Shown: positions 1 through 8,089 of the stretch, in pieces
Position numbering within the stretch: the stretch's first letter is position 1
Layout: each line of letters begins with the position of its first letter
Source: Phoronis ovalis
Taxonomy: Eukaryota; Phoronida; Phoronidae
DNA: 12,342 nt
NCBI GenBank assembly: GCA_028565635.1
Contig: JAOXYB010045904.1
Location: 1-12,342, forward strand
Direction: 5' to 3'
Program-made: the position numbers and the translations under genes
The notes under the pieces: generated by a model
Seen by the model: only the letters and a program-made list of their open reading frames with translations
Databases searched by the model: none
What the model was told of the DNA's origin: nothing

Positions 1-89
1 AGAAAATATTATCCTTTAAACATAATAGGATGTGCACATTTCCGTACCAGTTAGCGACCAGTGAAGTCGCACATTCAGCGACTCCTTAC

Positions 90-291
90 CTTCTAAAATT
101 CCCCCAGGTGTATACTCGCTACTTGACACGGCAAGTGTATACGGACTGGTTGATGTTTGGGGATGATTACCATGAATTGGCCTAATATTTGAGCAAGTTT
201 CTCTAGTAGCTCCACCAGAAAATCCATATGTGCTATGAACCAGTGGTAGTAGCATCAGAAGTGTGTATTCGATAAACCATGAAGCACCCAT
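90..291 (-). CDS. Gene C exon 1: signal peptide plus N-terminal half of a Reeler domain (partial gene)
   Basis: First coding exon of a third Reeler gene; the rest lies beyond the left edge. I chose the ATG at 291 over the one at 297 because it aligns without gaps to gene A's start and gives the same exon length (202 bases, 67 codons plus one base, phase 1). The exon ends at GAAG|GTAAGG (intron from 89 downward). Residues 1 to about 23 form a signal peptide with a hydrophobic core (TLLMLLPLV) ending near HSTYG. The Reeler start follows, with a Cys in ETCSN and the block SPYTLAVSSSEYTPGG, which also occurs in gene A. By my count 45 of 67 residues match gene A. Whether a mucin exon and a membrane anchor follow cannot be seen. 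The gene family is well supported; the protein's role is unknown. Confidence 0.85.
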
Positions 292-297
292 CTGCAT

Positions 298-530
298 GTC
301 TTCCGAGGTCCAACTCCGACAAGTAGACTACATTTTAAATGTTTAGATGTTTTTGGTATACTAGGAAACACTATCTCAAGCATTCGTTTTAAATAATTAA
401 ATATATTCTATACGGATTATCTTAAGCGTCCTCACTCCTTAATAGTTTATTATTCTAATAGGTGAATCGGTAATGTTAAAGTTAGATAAATACATGTATT
501 ACCAACAGTGTACATTATGGCGTATAATAA
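298..530 (-). promoter_or_regulatory. Putative promoter and 5' UTR of gene C, shared with gene A
   Basis: The DNA just upstream of the gene C ATG aligns with 7324-7562 upstream of gene A. Shared blocks include AAGTAGACTACAT about 30-45 bases before the ATG and TACGGATTATC at 411-421 (7449-7459 in gene A), at 120 and 126 bases from the respective ATGs. Similarity fades beyond about 530. Part is 5' UTR and part probably core promoter. I see no strong TATA box here; the transcription start cannot be placed. Confidence 0.45.
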
Positions 531-2108
531 CCAGTAGCTAGATCTGTAGCCAGAAAATAAAGACTGCTGCCTGCCTTAGGGTTACAGCTGGTTATTAAGT
601 TTGCAATAAATCCAATGTTAAATACACATGCTGACTACTTACCAATAATAACAGTGCATAAACAATATAAACCAGATCTTAATACTTCTGATAGTTGTTT
701 TAATGTTCTCCTTAAATTGCTTTAAATCTTTTTAAGTCATGCGTATACAGTATATATGATTAAAATTAATTATAAATGTTTATATCCTTTGACAAATGTC
801 AGCTAGGGTCAAAGCTGAAATTGTACTTTTAAGTATATTTTCTTATTAAAAAGGTTACGCAAATTAAAATGTTAAAGGTATTAGATTATGATTGAACACG
901 TGTTCCAAATTAAAAGTTTTGAATTAATGAAAGATTCAAATCCCGGTCAATACTTGTAGCGAAGGACAGGGCTAATTGCTGTTATGATATTATATACTCA
1001 AATGCCGTCATTTATAATTACAATATGAATAAATTTAAAATAAAATAAGCATATAAATTAGAACTACATAAAATTGACTTTTCCTGCCTTAAGTTTTCAC
1101 ATATTGAAACAAGATATAAAATCAGGCTTTATATATATTATTCTCTGTGACAAACTTAAAAATAGCAACGTACTGATATTGTGTACAAAAGGCAGAACTT
1201 TGCTGCAAACTAATAGTAGAAAAAGAGGTTTGAGCAGTTTTTATTTAAACATCTTGTAAGAAACAATTATATTGAATATGTCTGTATTTGAAATATTAAA
1301 ACCTTATTTTAATTTGGTCATTATAATAAGTAGGGTAATAATTTAAACACCGCCAAATACAAAGAAAACGGAAGAAAAACTGGGAAAATGCTAATTAATC
1401 GAGACACCGCCAGATTTTATGCGGAGTTACGCGCAAGATCAAGGTGTATATTCTAGGCATTCCACACGTACACCGTATAATGAAAAATCATATAGAATAA
1501 ATATACGATTTTTGCGTTGATAGAAACGTGTGGAGTATCATCATTTAGTTGGCAAATTTCTTTTTAAAATTAAGGACATTTTTGACATTATTATAATTCT
1601 GATAAATTTGTGTTTTTTAAACTTTATCTTAAGATACTGCAGATTTATATTATGTACTATGTTCAAAGTGTAAAGTAAATACAATAGTTACATTAAACGT
1701 ATAAGCATATATTCATAAAAAAATAATAAATAAAACAATATATTAATTACGTCCTTGCTGATAACTGATGTGTATATGATATATATATAGATTATGATAT
1801 CGACGTTAATGTGCAGCATCATTCTTGATTTGATTCAACACTGTAACACTCCGATCGTCATTCTGGCAATCATGTAGGTCCATCTTTTACTTGACTGATG
1901 ATTAAAAAATGTGCAACTCGCAGTAATCGTGTACATGGATTGACTTTAAATGTTATTGTACTGTGTGCTGGTTGCTATATTACCCTATAGGAGTTAACTT
2001 CACGATCGATTTAAAGCTTTCTTGGTCATGACAACAGAATCGTTAATTTATAATGAGATTGAATTGATTTCTAACTCAGATAAGCATTTTTTAACATATT
2101 ACCAATAG
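531..2108. other. Intergenic, no supported gene
   Basis: AT-rich DNA with no open frame that looks coding on either strand. Visible structure: a 12-bp palindrome GAACACGTGTTC with an E-box core at 894-905, and an imperfect inverted repeat at 1459-1536 whose arms read ATTCCACACGT and ACGTGTGGAGT around an inner AAAAATC/GATTTTT pair. I see nothing else that supports a feature. Confidence 0.6.
1459..1536. repeat. Imperfect inverted repeat (hairpin-capable)
   Basis: Outer arms 1459-1469 and 1526-1536 match at 10 of 11 positions when one is reverse-complemented. An inner pair (AAAAATC with GATTTTT) sits inside them in register. The whole could fold as a hairpin of about 78 bases. No terminal duplication or coding content is visible. 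Confidence 0.4.
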
Positions 2109-2414
2109 ACCATTTGCATGCACTTGGTGGAGCCACCAGTCGTGGACCCAAACCTTCCCACCGTGTGGCGTTTTGTAATGAACAATGACGTTGTTCGCCG
2201 AGCGCTTGTGCAGTTCATTCACAAAACGATATATTCTTCGCTCCCTTTATATGTGAGTGTCTATGTATGTAGGTATGTATGTATGGTATATGTATATTCT
2301 ACTTATTTTAGGAAATGATGATACTGAAAGTGATGAAGATGAACTATCCCAGGATTCTGAGCCAAAACTAAAACAAAATCTTATTATCGTTGGTTTAAGA
2401 AATGCTTTCTTTTT
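2109..2414 (+). pseudogene. Exon-like block on the plus strand, probably a gene or transposon remnant
   Basis: Two exon-like pieces sit in otherwise AT-rich DNA. The first (2109-2252) follows ACCAATAG, is less AT-rich than its surroundings, is open throughout (contains VEPPVVDPNLPTVW), and ends at a consensus donor GTGAGT. The second (2312-2414) follows ATTTTAG, reads as an acidic stretch (NDDTESDEDELSQDSE) and ends at GTAAGT. The gap is only 59 bases and is partly a GTAT microsatellite. The frames do not join: phase 0 leads into a stop, and the phase that reads the acidic stretch creates TGA at the junction. The minus strand of the first piece is also open (WVHDWWLHQ), so even its strand is uncertain. 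I do not recognise the protein. Confidence 0.3.
2262..2300. repeat. GTAT/TATG microsatellite
   Basis: An interrupted tetranucleotide run (ATGTATGTAGGTATGTATGTATGG and onward) between the two exon-like pieces. Length change here would shift any reading frame that ran through it. Confidence 0.6.
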
Positions 2415-2499
2415 GTAAGTTACCTAAGTATTCAATACGAAAAATATTATTTATCATCATTTTATTACTTTTATTAAATTTCACCGCTTAATGTATTTC

Positions 2500-3140
2500 T
2501 AAAGTCGGGTTTTAAAAAACAGTATATTATTTTGTAAATCAAATTTTAATAATTTGTTTTAATTTGTTTTTTTTTGATAAATTTTTATCAACTTTTTTTT
2601 TAATAATTTTTTTAAAATTTTCTATTTTTTCAGTTATTTTTTTTTTAAATTTGTTTTTATTAATTTTTTTCAATTTTTTGTTAATTTTTTTGTTTAATTG
2701 TAATATTTTTTTTTTGAATAAATTTTTTTAAAATTTCTTCGTTAATTAATTTTTCAATTTTTTTTTTGTTTTTTAATACATTTTTTTAATTATTTTTTTT
2801 CAAATTGAAAATTTATTAAAAATTTGTAAATTTATCAACAAAACCCTTTTAAAAGAAATCAAATATATTGAAAACAAATTTAAAAAAAAGTCAATTAAAG
2901 AACAATTTTAAAAATTAATCAAAAAAAAAAAAAAATTACTCAAAAAACAAATTCATTAATAAATTCAAAAATTGGAAAAAAATTATTTCAAAAAAAAAAA
3001 TTAATTTAAAAAAAAACAACAAAATTTTAAAAATTAATAAAAAAAGTATCAAAAAATTTATTAAAAAAATTGAAAAAAATGTATTCAAAAAATTGAAAAA
3101 AAATAATTAAAGAAAATTAAAAAATAAATTTAAAAAATTT
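2500..3140. repeat. Low-complexity tract, T-rich then A-rich
   Basis: About 640 bases made almost only of A and T. The plus strand is dominated by runs of T with scattered A up to about 2800, then switches to runs of A with scattered T up to about 3140. The two halves are therefore roughly complementary and could form a long imperfect hairpin centred near 2810-2830. No gene is visible in it. Confidence 0.8.
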
Positions 3141-3310
3141 CATCTGCCAGCAGATGATTTCTAGCAGATATCTGCTATCTGCTATCTGCTATCTGCTAAC
3201 TTCACGTTTTCATCTGCTATCTGTTATCTGCTAACTTGACGTTTTCATCTGCTATCTGCTATCTGCTATCTGCTAACTTGACGTTTTCATCTGCTATCTG
3301 CTAACTTGAT
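3141..3310. repeat. Nested satellite: ATCTGCT heptamers inside a longer unit
   Basis: Heptamers of the form ATCTGCT are repeated two to four times, then broken by a spacer CTAACTTGACGTTTTC, and the block repeats four times. The higher-order unit varies in length because heptamer number varies. It lies about 50 bases downstream of the gene A stop codon, so it may fall within its 3' UTR. Confidence 0.85.
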
Positions 3311-3361
3311 GTTCCTCCGATAGTGCTGCCCTCAAGTGCATGTAATTAGTCTAGTAGAATT

Positions 3362-3528
3362 TCAGATTATGTGAACACGTCGATCAACTAAAAAACATGC
3401 TTGCATAACTTTGAAGCAAATTAGCATGGAAGCATAGCTTCCTAGGACTATCCATAGCATGATGCTTTGGGAGTATCTTTGGGCTTCAATATAAGCTTGT
3501 GCGTCTGATAATCCTTGATTGGCAGGAT
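3362..3528 (-). CDS. Gene A exon 4: transmembrane segment and cytoplasmic tail
   Basis: A short exon found by following exon 3's donor. It follows a strong acceptor (TTTTATCCTTCTCTTCAG) and is open in exactly the phase needed: one base from exon 3 plus 167 bases make 56 codons ending in TGA at 3362-3364. It encodes a polar linker (DPANQGLSDAQAYIEAQR), then a hydrophobic run centred on IMLWIVLGSYASMLICF, then a tail with DRRVHII. The matching phase, good acceptor and membrane segment together support it; no transcript evidence is available. Confidence 0.75.
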
Positions 3529-6500
3529 CTGAAGAGAAGGATAAAATAGTATTTGCATTATGTATACAAGTTTAGTTTACCAAAGCAAGAGGGGATACGA
3601 ATGACATATATACTGTGTAATTTGTTAAAAGGATTCCACAAAATAACAAAGTTATTAGCAACATTAAAGATTCATAGTAGACATATTTCTTAAGGACTGC
3701 AACCGAAACTGTATTAAAATAATTTAGCCTCTGTTACTTTTACCTTGTGTAATCCTATCCGATGCACCGGTCATCGTGGTATCAGGTTTATTGCTTGCAG
3801 TTGCAGCTTCAGTCGTGGGACTGTCTGGCACTGTTCCAATGGTTGTCTGTGACGGCATAGTCGTATTCGTAATAGTCGTGGTAGTACTAATTTGCTGCGT
3901 ATCACCAGCAGACGCCGTATCGCTTACAGTGTTAGATGTGGTGAACGGTTCGGAATTGTTGATGGTTGAAAATGATTCGGTTGTTTCCATCGTTGCTGTT
4001 GATTTGGTTATATTGGTGGTTGAAAATGCTTCCGCTGTGCTACTAATTGTGTTAGTAGTTGTTGTTGCAGAGGTAGTTGTTGGAACGTACATTGCAGTAG
4101 TTTGCTCCGTTACGGCAATACTTGCGGTTGCTAGTTCTTCTGTTGTGGTAACCGAAGTAGCAGTATTTGTTAACGTTTCGATTGTGATTCCTGAGTTAGT
4201 CGATGTTGTTAGCCGTTCTGTTGATGACATTTGACTGGTGATAGCTGTTAGTGGTTCTGTTGTGGTTTCTTTAGCAGTCATGGTAGAAGTTATCGGTTCT
4301 ACTGTGGTTGTTGTAAGCGGCTCTGTCGTGGTTACTGGACTAGTGGTTGTTGTCAGTAGTTCTGTTGTAATGACCGATGTAGTGGTAGTTGTTAATGGTT
4401 CTGTTGTTGTTGTTTTTGCTTTTGTGGTTGTTGTTGCCATTTGTGATATAGTGTCTGATTTGATCAAAGTCCAAAATATGGCTTTCACTTGAACAACTGT
4501 TCCCCTGAAGTTTAGAAAATAGTTCTTAATTGAATGCGATTAAATTATTTATAGTTAAATTGTTAAATGGGGAATGAAATTTCGCTTTTAAAACCATGTG
4601 TATTTGAAACTGGGTAACTATATATATATAATTTGCTATATATTCTAAATTTTAGGAAAAACTAAGCCATTCCCTAAATGGCTTTATACCAAAATAAAAA
4701 CGATAAATGATTTTAAAATACGAAAGTTTTAAACAAACAATATTTGGATTTTCTCAACAAAAACTTGCTAAGCATTTAAATGATACTATTACATAACAAA
4801 ACAGCTTTCTACTTACAACAGGTAAAATATAGACATTACATATAGTACAGGTATGGCAATAAGGCACATGGTTAAAGCAGACACAGTACAAGTACTTACA
4901 CAAATTCTACAGAACCAGTCAAATCTGATGGTACTTTCCATGTGAATACAGCGGAAGTTTTATCAGCACCACTGTTATGTGTCACAGCGACGTCATTGGC
5001 ATTGGGGCATGCAAGTAGCTTGAAACCAGCTGGCGGCTGTTCAAAACTACCAAGAGGTGTGGAATTCCCAACTCTTCGAACCTGAAGATGCACACCCTTG
5101 AACGTTTGTCCTCCTCCATCTAATGTAACTGAAAATGCAGAGGATATAACTTGCATTTTAATTCAACTCTTAGAACAATATCCAATTAAAAATAATAAAT
5201 GATTCGCTGTTGCGATTTCGATTTCGAAAAACACTGCATGAATTGCACTTCGCTATATACAATTTACATGCATCGTAAGTGGTTAAAACATAAACGTAAA
5301 AATTAGTGAATAATTTGTTGGTAGATTTTCAATATAATGTTGACCAATGAAATCGATACAAATTAAGAGGTAGAATGATATCATTCATATGTATCTATTT
5401 TACGGCATCACATCATATTTTAAGTGTTTATGGATTACTTAATATTAGTCTAGGTAGAATGATACCATTCATATGTATCTATTTTACGGCATCACATCAT
5501 ATTTTAAGTGTCTATGGATTACTTAATATTAGTCTAGGTAGAATGATACCATTCATGTGTATCTATTTTACGGCATCACATCATATTTTAAGTGTTTATG
5601 GATTACTTAATATTAGTCTGTTCTCGTAGTAGAAGGATTTCTAGTTGACAGGGTAAGTAGATTCCAGTTCTGCCTGTTTGAAATTGTCAGTAAAGGTGTT
5701 GGTCGAACGTGGGGATGGATGCGAGAGGAGGGTCGTTCCCTAGGGCGGGAGAAGTCCGATTTGCCTTCCTCGGAAAATTTTGGATTTTTACATACTTTTT
5801 GTGCTCTCCGATACCTTTTTAGCATAATTTTAACAAAGGTTGTTTCAAATAAATGTTAATTTTATAAGCAATATGTTTTAATTCTAATTAGGACTTGTCT
5901 CTTTTTTTGACAACAAAAGACTTATTGAATAGGTACAACACGTAACCTATCTATATCATTGCTACTCCTGGCAGCAACAATATAACAAAAATACAAAACA
6001 GCTATAAATTATACATGAGACTACCCAGTATATGGACCTTGATATCGCAGTGGTTTTAGCTGCACCGGAAGTATTTGTATTTTTAAAAGCAACGAAACTT
6101 TAACTGATGATTCAGAAGTGTTAAAAAGAACGGTCTTTATACAAAATAGTTTGTATGTGTTTATTATAATTTGTAAATTGTTAGTTGTAATTAAATATTC
6201 AAAGTTAGTTCTTAAGTTTTGGCGATGAAGGGAGGTGCGAGTCCTCGCGACCGATGGTCAATCCGCCACTGCACGAATGATAGCTGACTGAAGACGTCTA
6301 TGGAGGAATGAGAACACTATCCAATTGTATTTAGGCAATCAATAAATGCATACATAATTAATTTAGATTGTATTTATTTCCGACGATTGTATGACGCATC
6401 ATTCTAATCGTGACTATCGCCCTTTATTCCAACGTTTCTTACTAATATAAATTATGACAATAGTTGACAACACATTTGTTGTAAAACTTATCGATTGGAA

Positions 6501-7323
6501 TCAGTATGAGTTACTCACTGCTTAAATTAACCTGATATTGTTTCAGCTTTAAATAAGACGCAAGAATAAAAAACGTTTGTGATCTAGTATCGCGCATTGG
6601 TTTATGGGGTGATCTGATAACACAAACAGAGACCACTCTTACGAGAAATTTATGTATACATGCATAAGGTTATTTCCGAATGTTCCTGGAAATTATAAAG
6701 TGAGCATTACACAAGTATCTTGAATCCCCGTTGACTGGCATATCACAAGCCATTTTTTTCCTGTTCATACCCACTCATGAAAAGTACTAAGTAATTAATA
6801 ACGAACACAGTATAGCCGAGCTACTTCAGTGGGAAAGTGTCAACTTGTATAATGCAGTATTGTAAATGCCTGTCAATTATTTTTAAAAATGTGTTATATA
6901 TTACTATTTTATTAGCATCGGAATCCTCTAAAAAGACGCTATTTACGAGAATTAGCAACAATTTCTTTACGAACATGTAATTTTAGCTTACAACATTTTA
7001 GACATTGTAATTATTATAACAACATGTCTTGTTTCGTTTAAACGTAATAGAGTGTGCGAATTTCTACCAGTACAAGTACAGTCGTTTTCTAATCTTCTCT
7101 ATCGAATCAGCAGACGCTTACCTTCTAAAGTTCCACCTGGTGTGTATTCGCTGCTTGACACGGTAAGTGTATACGGACTAGTTGATGTTCGGGCAATAGC
7201 ACCATGATTTGGCGTAAGGCTTGTGCAAGTTGATACAGGGGCCCCACTGGAGTATCCATATGTGCTATGAAGTAGTTGTAGTAGGAACAAAAGCGTGTAT
7301 TCGATAAATCCTACAGCATCCAT
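3362..7323 (-). CDS. Gene A: Reeler domain, Thr-rich mucin-like stalk, transmembrane anchor (452 aa, 4 exons)
   Basis: Coding exons in order are 7122-7323, 4900-5128, 3744-4504 and 3362-3528; they join in frame (phases 1, 2, 1) to 452 residues and a TGA. Residues 1-23 are a signal peptide. Residues about 24-165 are a Reeler domain: Cys33, SPYTLTVSSSEYTPGG, TFKGVHLQVR, Cys108, THN, VFTWKVP, VEFVGTVVQ, FWTLIKS. Residues about 167-397 are a Thr-dominated mucin-like region suited to O-glycosylation. Residues about 419-436 (LWIVLGSYASMLICF core) are a transmembrane segment, followed by a 16-residue tail. The predicted product is a type I surface protein with the Reeler domain outside. Reeler domains occur in reelin, in FRRS1-type reductases and in insect immune-induced proteins; no DOMON or cytochrome b561 part is present here. 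The role is unknown. Confidence 0.85.
3529..3743 (-). other. Gene A intron 3
   Basis: A 215-base intron between the mucin exon and the transmembrane exon, with GTAAAA at its 5' end and a pyrimidine tract plus CAG at its 3' end. If retained, the protein would end shortly after the mucin region with no membrane anchor, so splicing here could decide between a surface and a secreted form. Confidence 0.65.
3744..4504 (-). CDS. Gene A exon 3: Reeler end and Thr-rich mucin-like region
   Basis: Starts after CTAAACTTCAG. Its first residues (GTVVQ, then AIFWTLIKS) are the typical last strand of a Reeler domain, which confirms the join to exon 2. From about residue 167 it becomes Thr/Ser rich with imperfect repeats of the type TTTTEPL and TTTTSV, degenerating toward the C-terminal end, with a few NXT/S sites (NIT, NNS, NTT). 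It leaves at ACACAAG|GTAAAAG, phase 1. Without this splice the frame would stop six codons later at 3724-3726. Open frames on the opposite strand over 3776-4492 are shadows of the Thr codons. Confidence 0.85.
4505..4899 (-). other. Gene A intron 2
   Basis: A 395-base AT-rich intron with donor GTAAGT and acceptor CTTCAG. It contains a short TA dinucleotide run near 4620-4632. Nothing else is visible. Confidence 0.75.
4900..5128 (-). CDS. Gene A exon 2: central Reeler domain
   Basis: Enters after TGCATTTTCAG and leaves at TTTGT|GTAAGT, phase 1 in and 2 out, 229 bases. Residues 68-143 carry the Reeler core: VTLDGG, FKGVHLQVRR, the second Cys in LLACPN, THNSG, FTWKVP and SVEF. It lines up with gene B exon 2 (11611-11851), which has the same phases. 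The open frame upstream of 5128 is intron read-through. Confidence 0.9.
5369..5620. repeat. Three tandem copies of an 84-bp satellite
   Basis: Units start at 5369, 5453 and 5537, each beginning GGTAGAATGATA and ending near ATATTAGTCT. They differ at only a few positions. The first copy contains the 14-bp palindrome GAATGATATCATTC; in copies 2 and 3 one base breaks it. Because 84 is a multiple of three, a plus-strand frame stays open through all copies; it lies inside an intron of the opposite strand and I do not treat it as a gene. Confidence 0.92.
5636..5825. other. GC-richer unidentified block, possible dispersed repeat
   Basis: A stretch clearly richer in G and C than its flanks, with GGGATGGATGCGAGAGGAGGG and CCTAGGGCGGGAGAAG. 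The minus strand is open for 70 codons (contains KFSEEGKSDFSRPRERPSS) but matches no domain I know and lacks a convincing start. It may be a fragment of a dispersed element. Its edges show no inverted ends that I can see. Confidence 0.3.
7122..7323 (-). CDS. Gene A exon 1: signal peptide and first third of the Reeler domain
   Basis: Starts at the ATG at 7323, in the same position as gene C's. The hydrophobic core LLFLLQLL and the STYG end suit signal peptidase. Reeler start: Cys33 in STCTSL, then SPYTLTVSSSEYTPGG. The exon ends at ACTTTAGAAG|GTAAGCG (intron from 7121 downward), phase 1. The open frame runs on a few codons into the intron to 7099, which is not coding. Confidence 0.9.
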
Positions 7324-7562
7324 TTTCGTGTCTTCCCAAGTCCAACTTTGATAAGTAGACTACATATCTACATGGTCTTCTAGAAATATAAAAAATGCTG
7401 TCTCATGCATCCATATCTCACAACACAAAAATATACTTCAGTGTTCTGTACGGATTATCATAACTTCTTCCCTTTTTAATATTTGATAATTGTAATTGAT
7501 GAATCATTATTATTTAATTAGATATAAATTCATACCAATACAACGCATTCAGGCGTACAAAC
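7324..7562 (-). promoter_or_regulatory. Putative promoter and 5' UTR of gene A
   Basis: Homologous to the region upstream of gene C (298-530). Common blocks: GTCCAACT near the ATG, AAGTAGACTACAT, a TCTCA-GCAT pair, TACGGATTATC at 7449-7459 and GGCGTA near the far end. A TATA-like TTTTTATATTTC reads on the minus strand at about 7385-7396, some 60-70 bases before the ATG. This is a plausible core promoter; no start site can be proven. Confidence 0.45.
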
Positions 7563-7797
7563 ATGTAGGTAAATGAATGTAAACGAGTTACACGTAACAG
7601 TAGTGTCACGTTACTGCAAGATAAGTTCGTTTTCTTTGAGTCTCAGCTAATCATTTTTTCAATATTACAGGCTAAAGAAGGACTACTGATTACATTGCTA
7701 ATTTACATTTTTTCATAGTTTCTTCATTTAAGGCAATATATCAATAAATTAATCGTTTTCTTAAGCAATTTAATTAGAACAACATAAAATAAACTGC

Positions 7798-7805
7798 CAC
7801 AAACC
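7798..7805. repeat. Target-site duplication, left copy
   Basis: CACAAACC directly abuts the left end of the MITE and is repeated exactly at 8082-8089 at its right end. Confidence 0.85.
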
Positions 7806-8081
7806 CCCGGGGGGGGGCAGTCAGTACGAAAGTGGGTACCCATGTTCCAACATGGCTTTCCAAAAAAGCCTTAACGAAGTGAAATTCTGTAAAAAATACA
7901 CCTCTAAGGAAGTGATTTTTTTAAAAAATACATCCCTAAGAAAGTGATTTTTGGGTAAAAAAAACACACCTAACGCAGTGTCACACCTCCAAAAAAACAC
8001 CCCTTTTCGTAATTTTAGCTAAAAAACAGACCCTAAGCGTTGGAACATGCGTACCCACTTTTACATTGACTGCCCCCCGGG
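7806..8081. mobile_element. MITE-like non-autonomous DNA transposon with CCCGGGGGG termini
   Basis: A 276-bp element with terminal inverted repeats of about 44 bp. The left end reads CCCGGGGGGGGGCAGTCA and continues AAAGTGGGTACCCATGTTCCAA; the right end, reverse-complemented, reads CCCGGGGGGCAGTCA and AAAGTGGGTACGCATGTTCCAA. It is flanked by an exact 8-bp duplication (CACAAACC). The interior is a degenerate tandem array of about 33-bp units starting at 7870, 7904, 7936, 7970 and 8003 (consensus near CTAAGGAAGTGATTTTT then an A run and CACC). It encodes no protein, so it would need a transposase in trans. An 8-bp duplication fits hAT, P, Merlin or Zisupton-type families; the termini do not let me choose. 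Confidence 0.9.
7870..8035. repeat. Internal tandem repeat of the MITE, about 33-bp period
   Basis: Five degenerate units spaced 34, 32, 34, 33 and 30 bases, each starting CTWA/CTTN followed by GAAGTGATTTTT-like sequence and an A run ending ACACC. The copies are clearly diverged from one another. Confidence 0.75.
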
Positions 8082-8089
8082 CACAAACC
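8082..8089. repeat. Target-site duplication, right copy
   Basis: CACAAACC, identical to 7798-7805, directly after the CCCGGG right end of the element. Confidence 0.85.

Larger units (their letters stand above)
5129..7121 (-). other. Gene A intron 1
   Basis: A 1993-base intron splitting the Reeler domain between residues 67 and 68. It holds the three-copy 84-bp satellite (5369-5620), a GC-richer unidentified block (5636-5825) and a small GC-richer patch with hairpins (6221-6310). The end near the donor (about 7015-7121) aligns with the start of gene C's intron 1 (1-89), for example at TTTAAAC, TAATAG and TACCAGT, so the duplicated unit extends past the exon. Confidence 0.75.

Noticed and set aside
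894-905. GAACACGTGTTC palindrome with an E-box core as an enhancer site
   Set aside because: It lies about 600 bases upstream of gene C's ATG and is absent at the corresponding place in gene A, so there is no support beyond the motif.
933-943. tRNA B-box-like GATTCAAATCC
   Set aside because: No matching A-box, acceptor stem or anticodon arm upstream.
1074-1259. 61-codon plus-strand frame
   Set aside because: Low-complexity composition typical of AT-rich DNA, no domain, no splice or promoter context.
3776-4492. Two Val-rich plus-strand frames (3776-4234 and 4238-4492)
   Set aside because: They are the antisense of Thr codons in gene A's mucin exon and look like membrane proteins only because of that.
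5375-5629. 84-codon plus-strand frame with three identical repeats
   Set aside because: It is the 84-bp satellite read in one open frame, inside an intron of gene A, with no other coding sign.
6234-6244. B-box-like GGTGCGAGTCC in a small GC-richer patch (6221-6310), suggesting a tRNA-derived SINE
   Set aside because: No A-box at the right distance and no tail or target duplication; the patch only shows small hairpins (GCGAG/CTCGC, GACC/GGTC).
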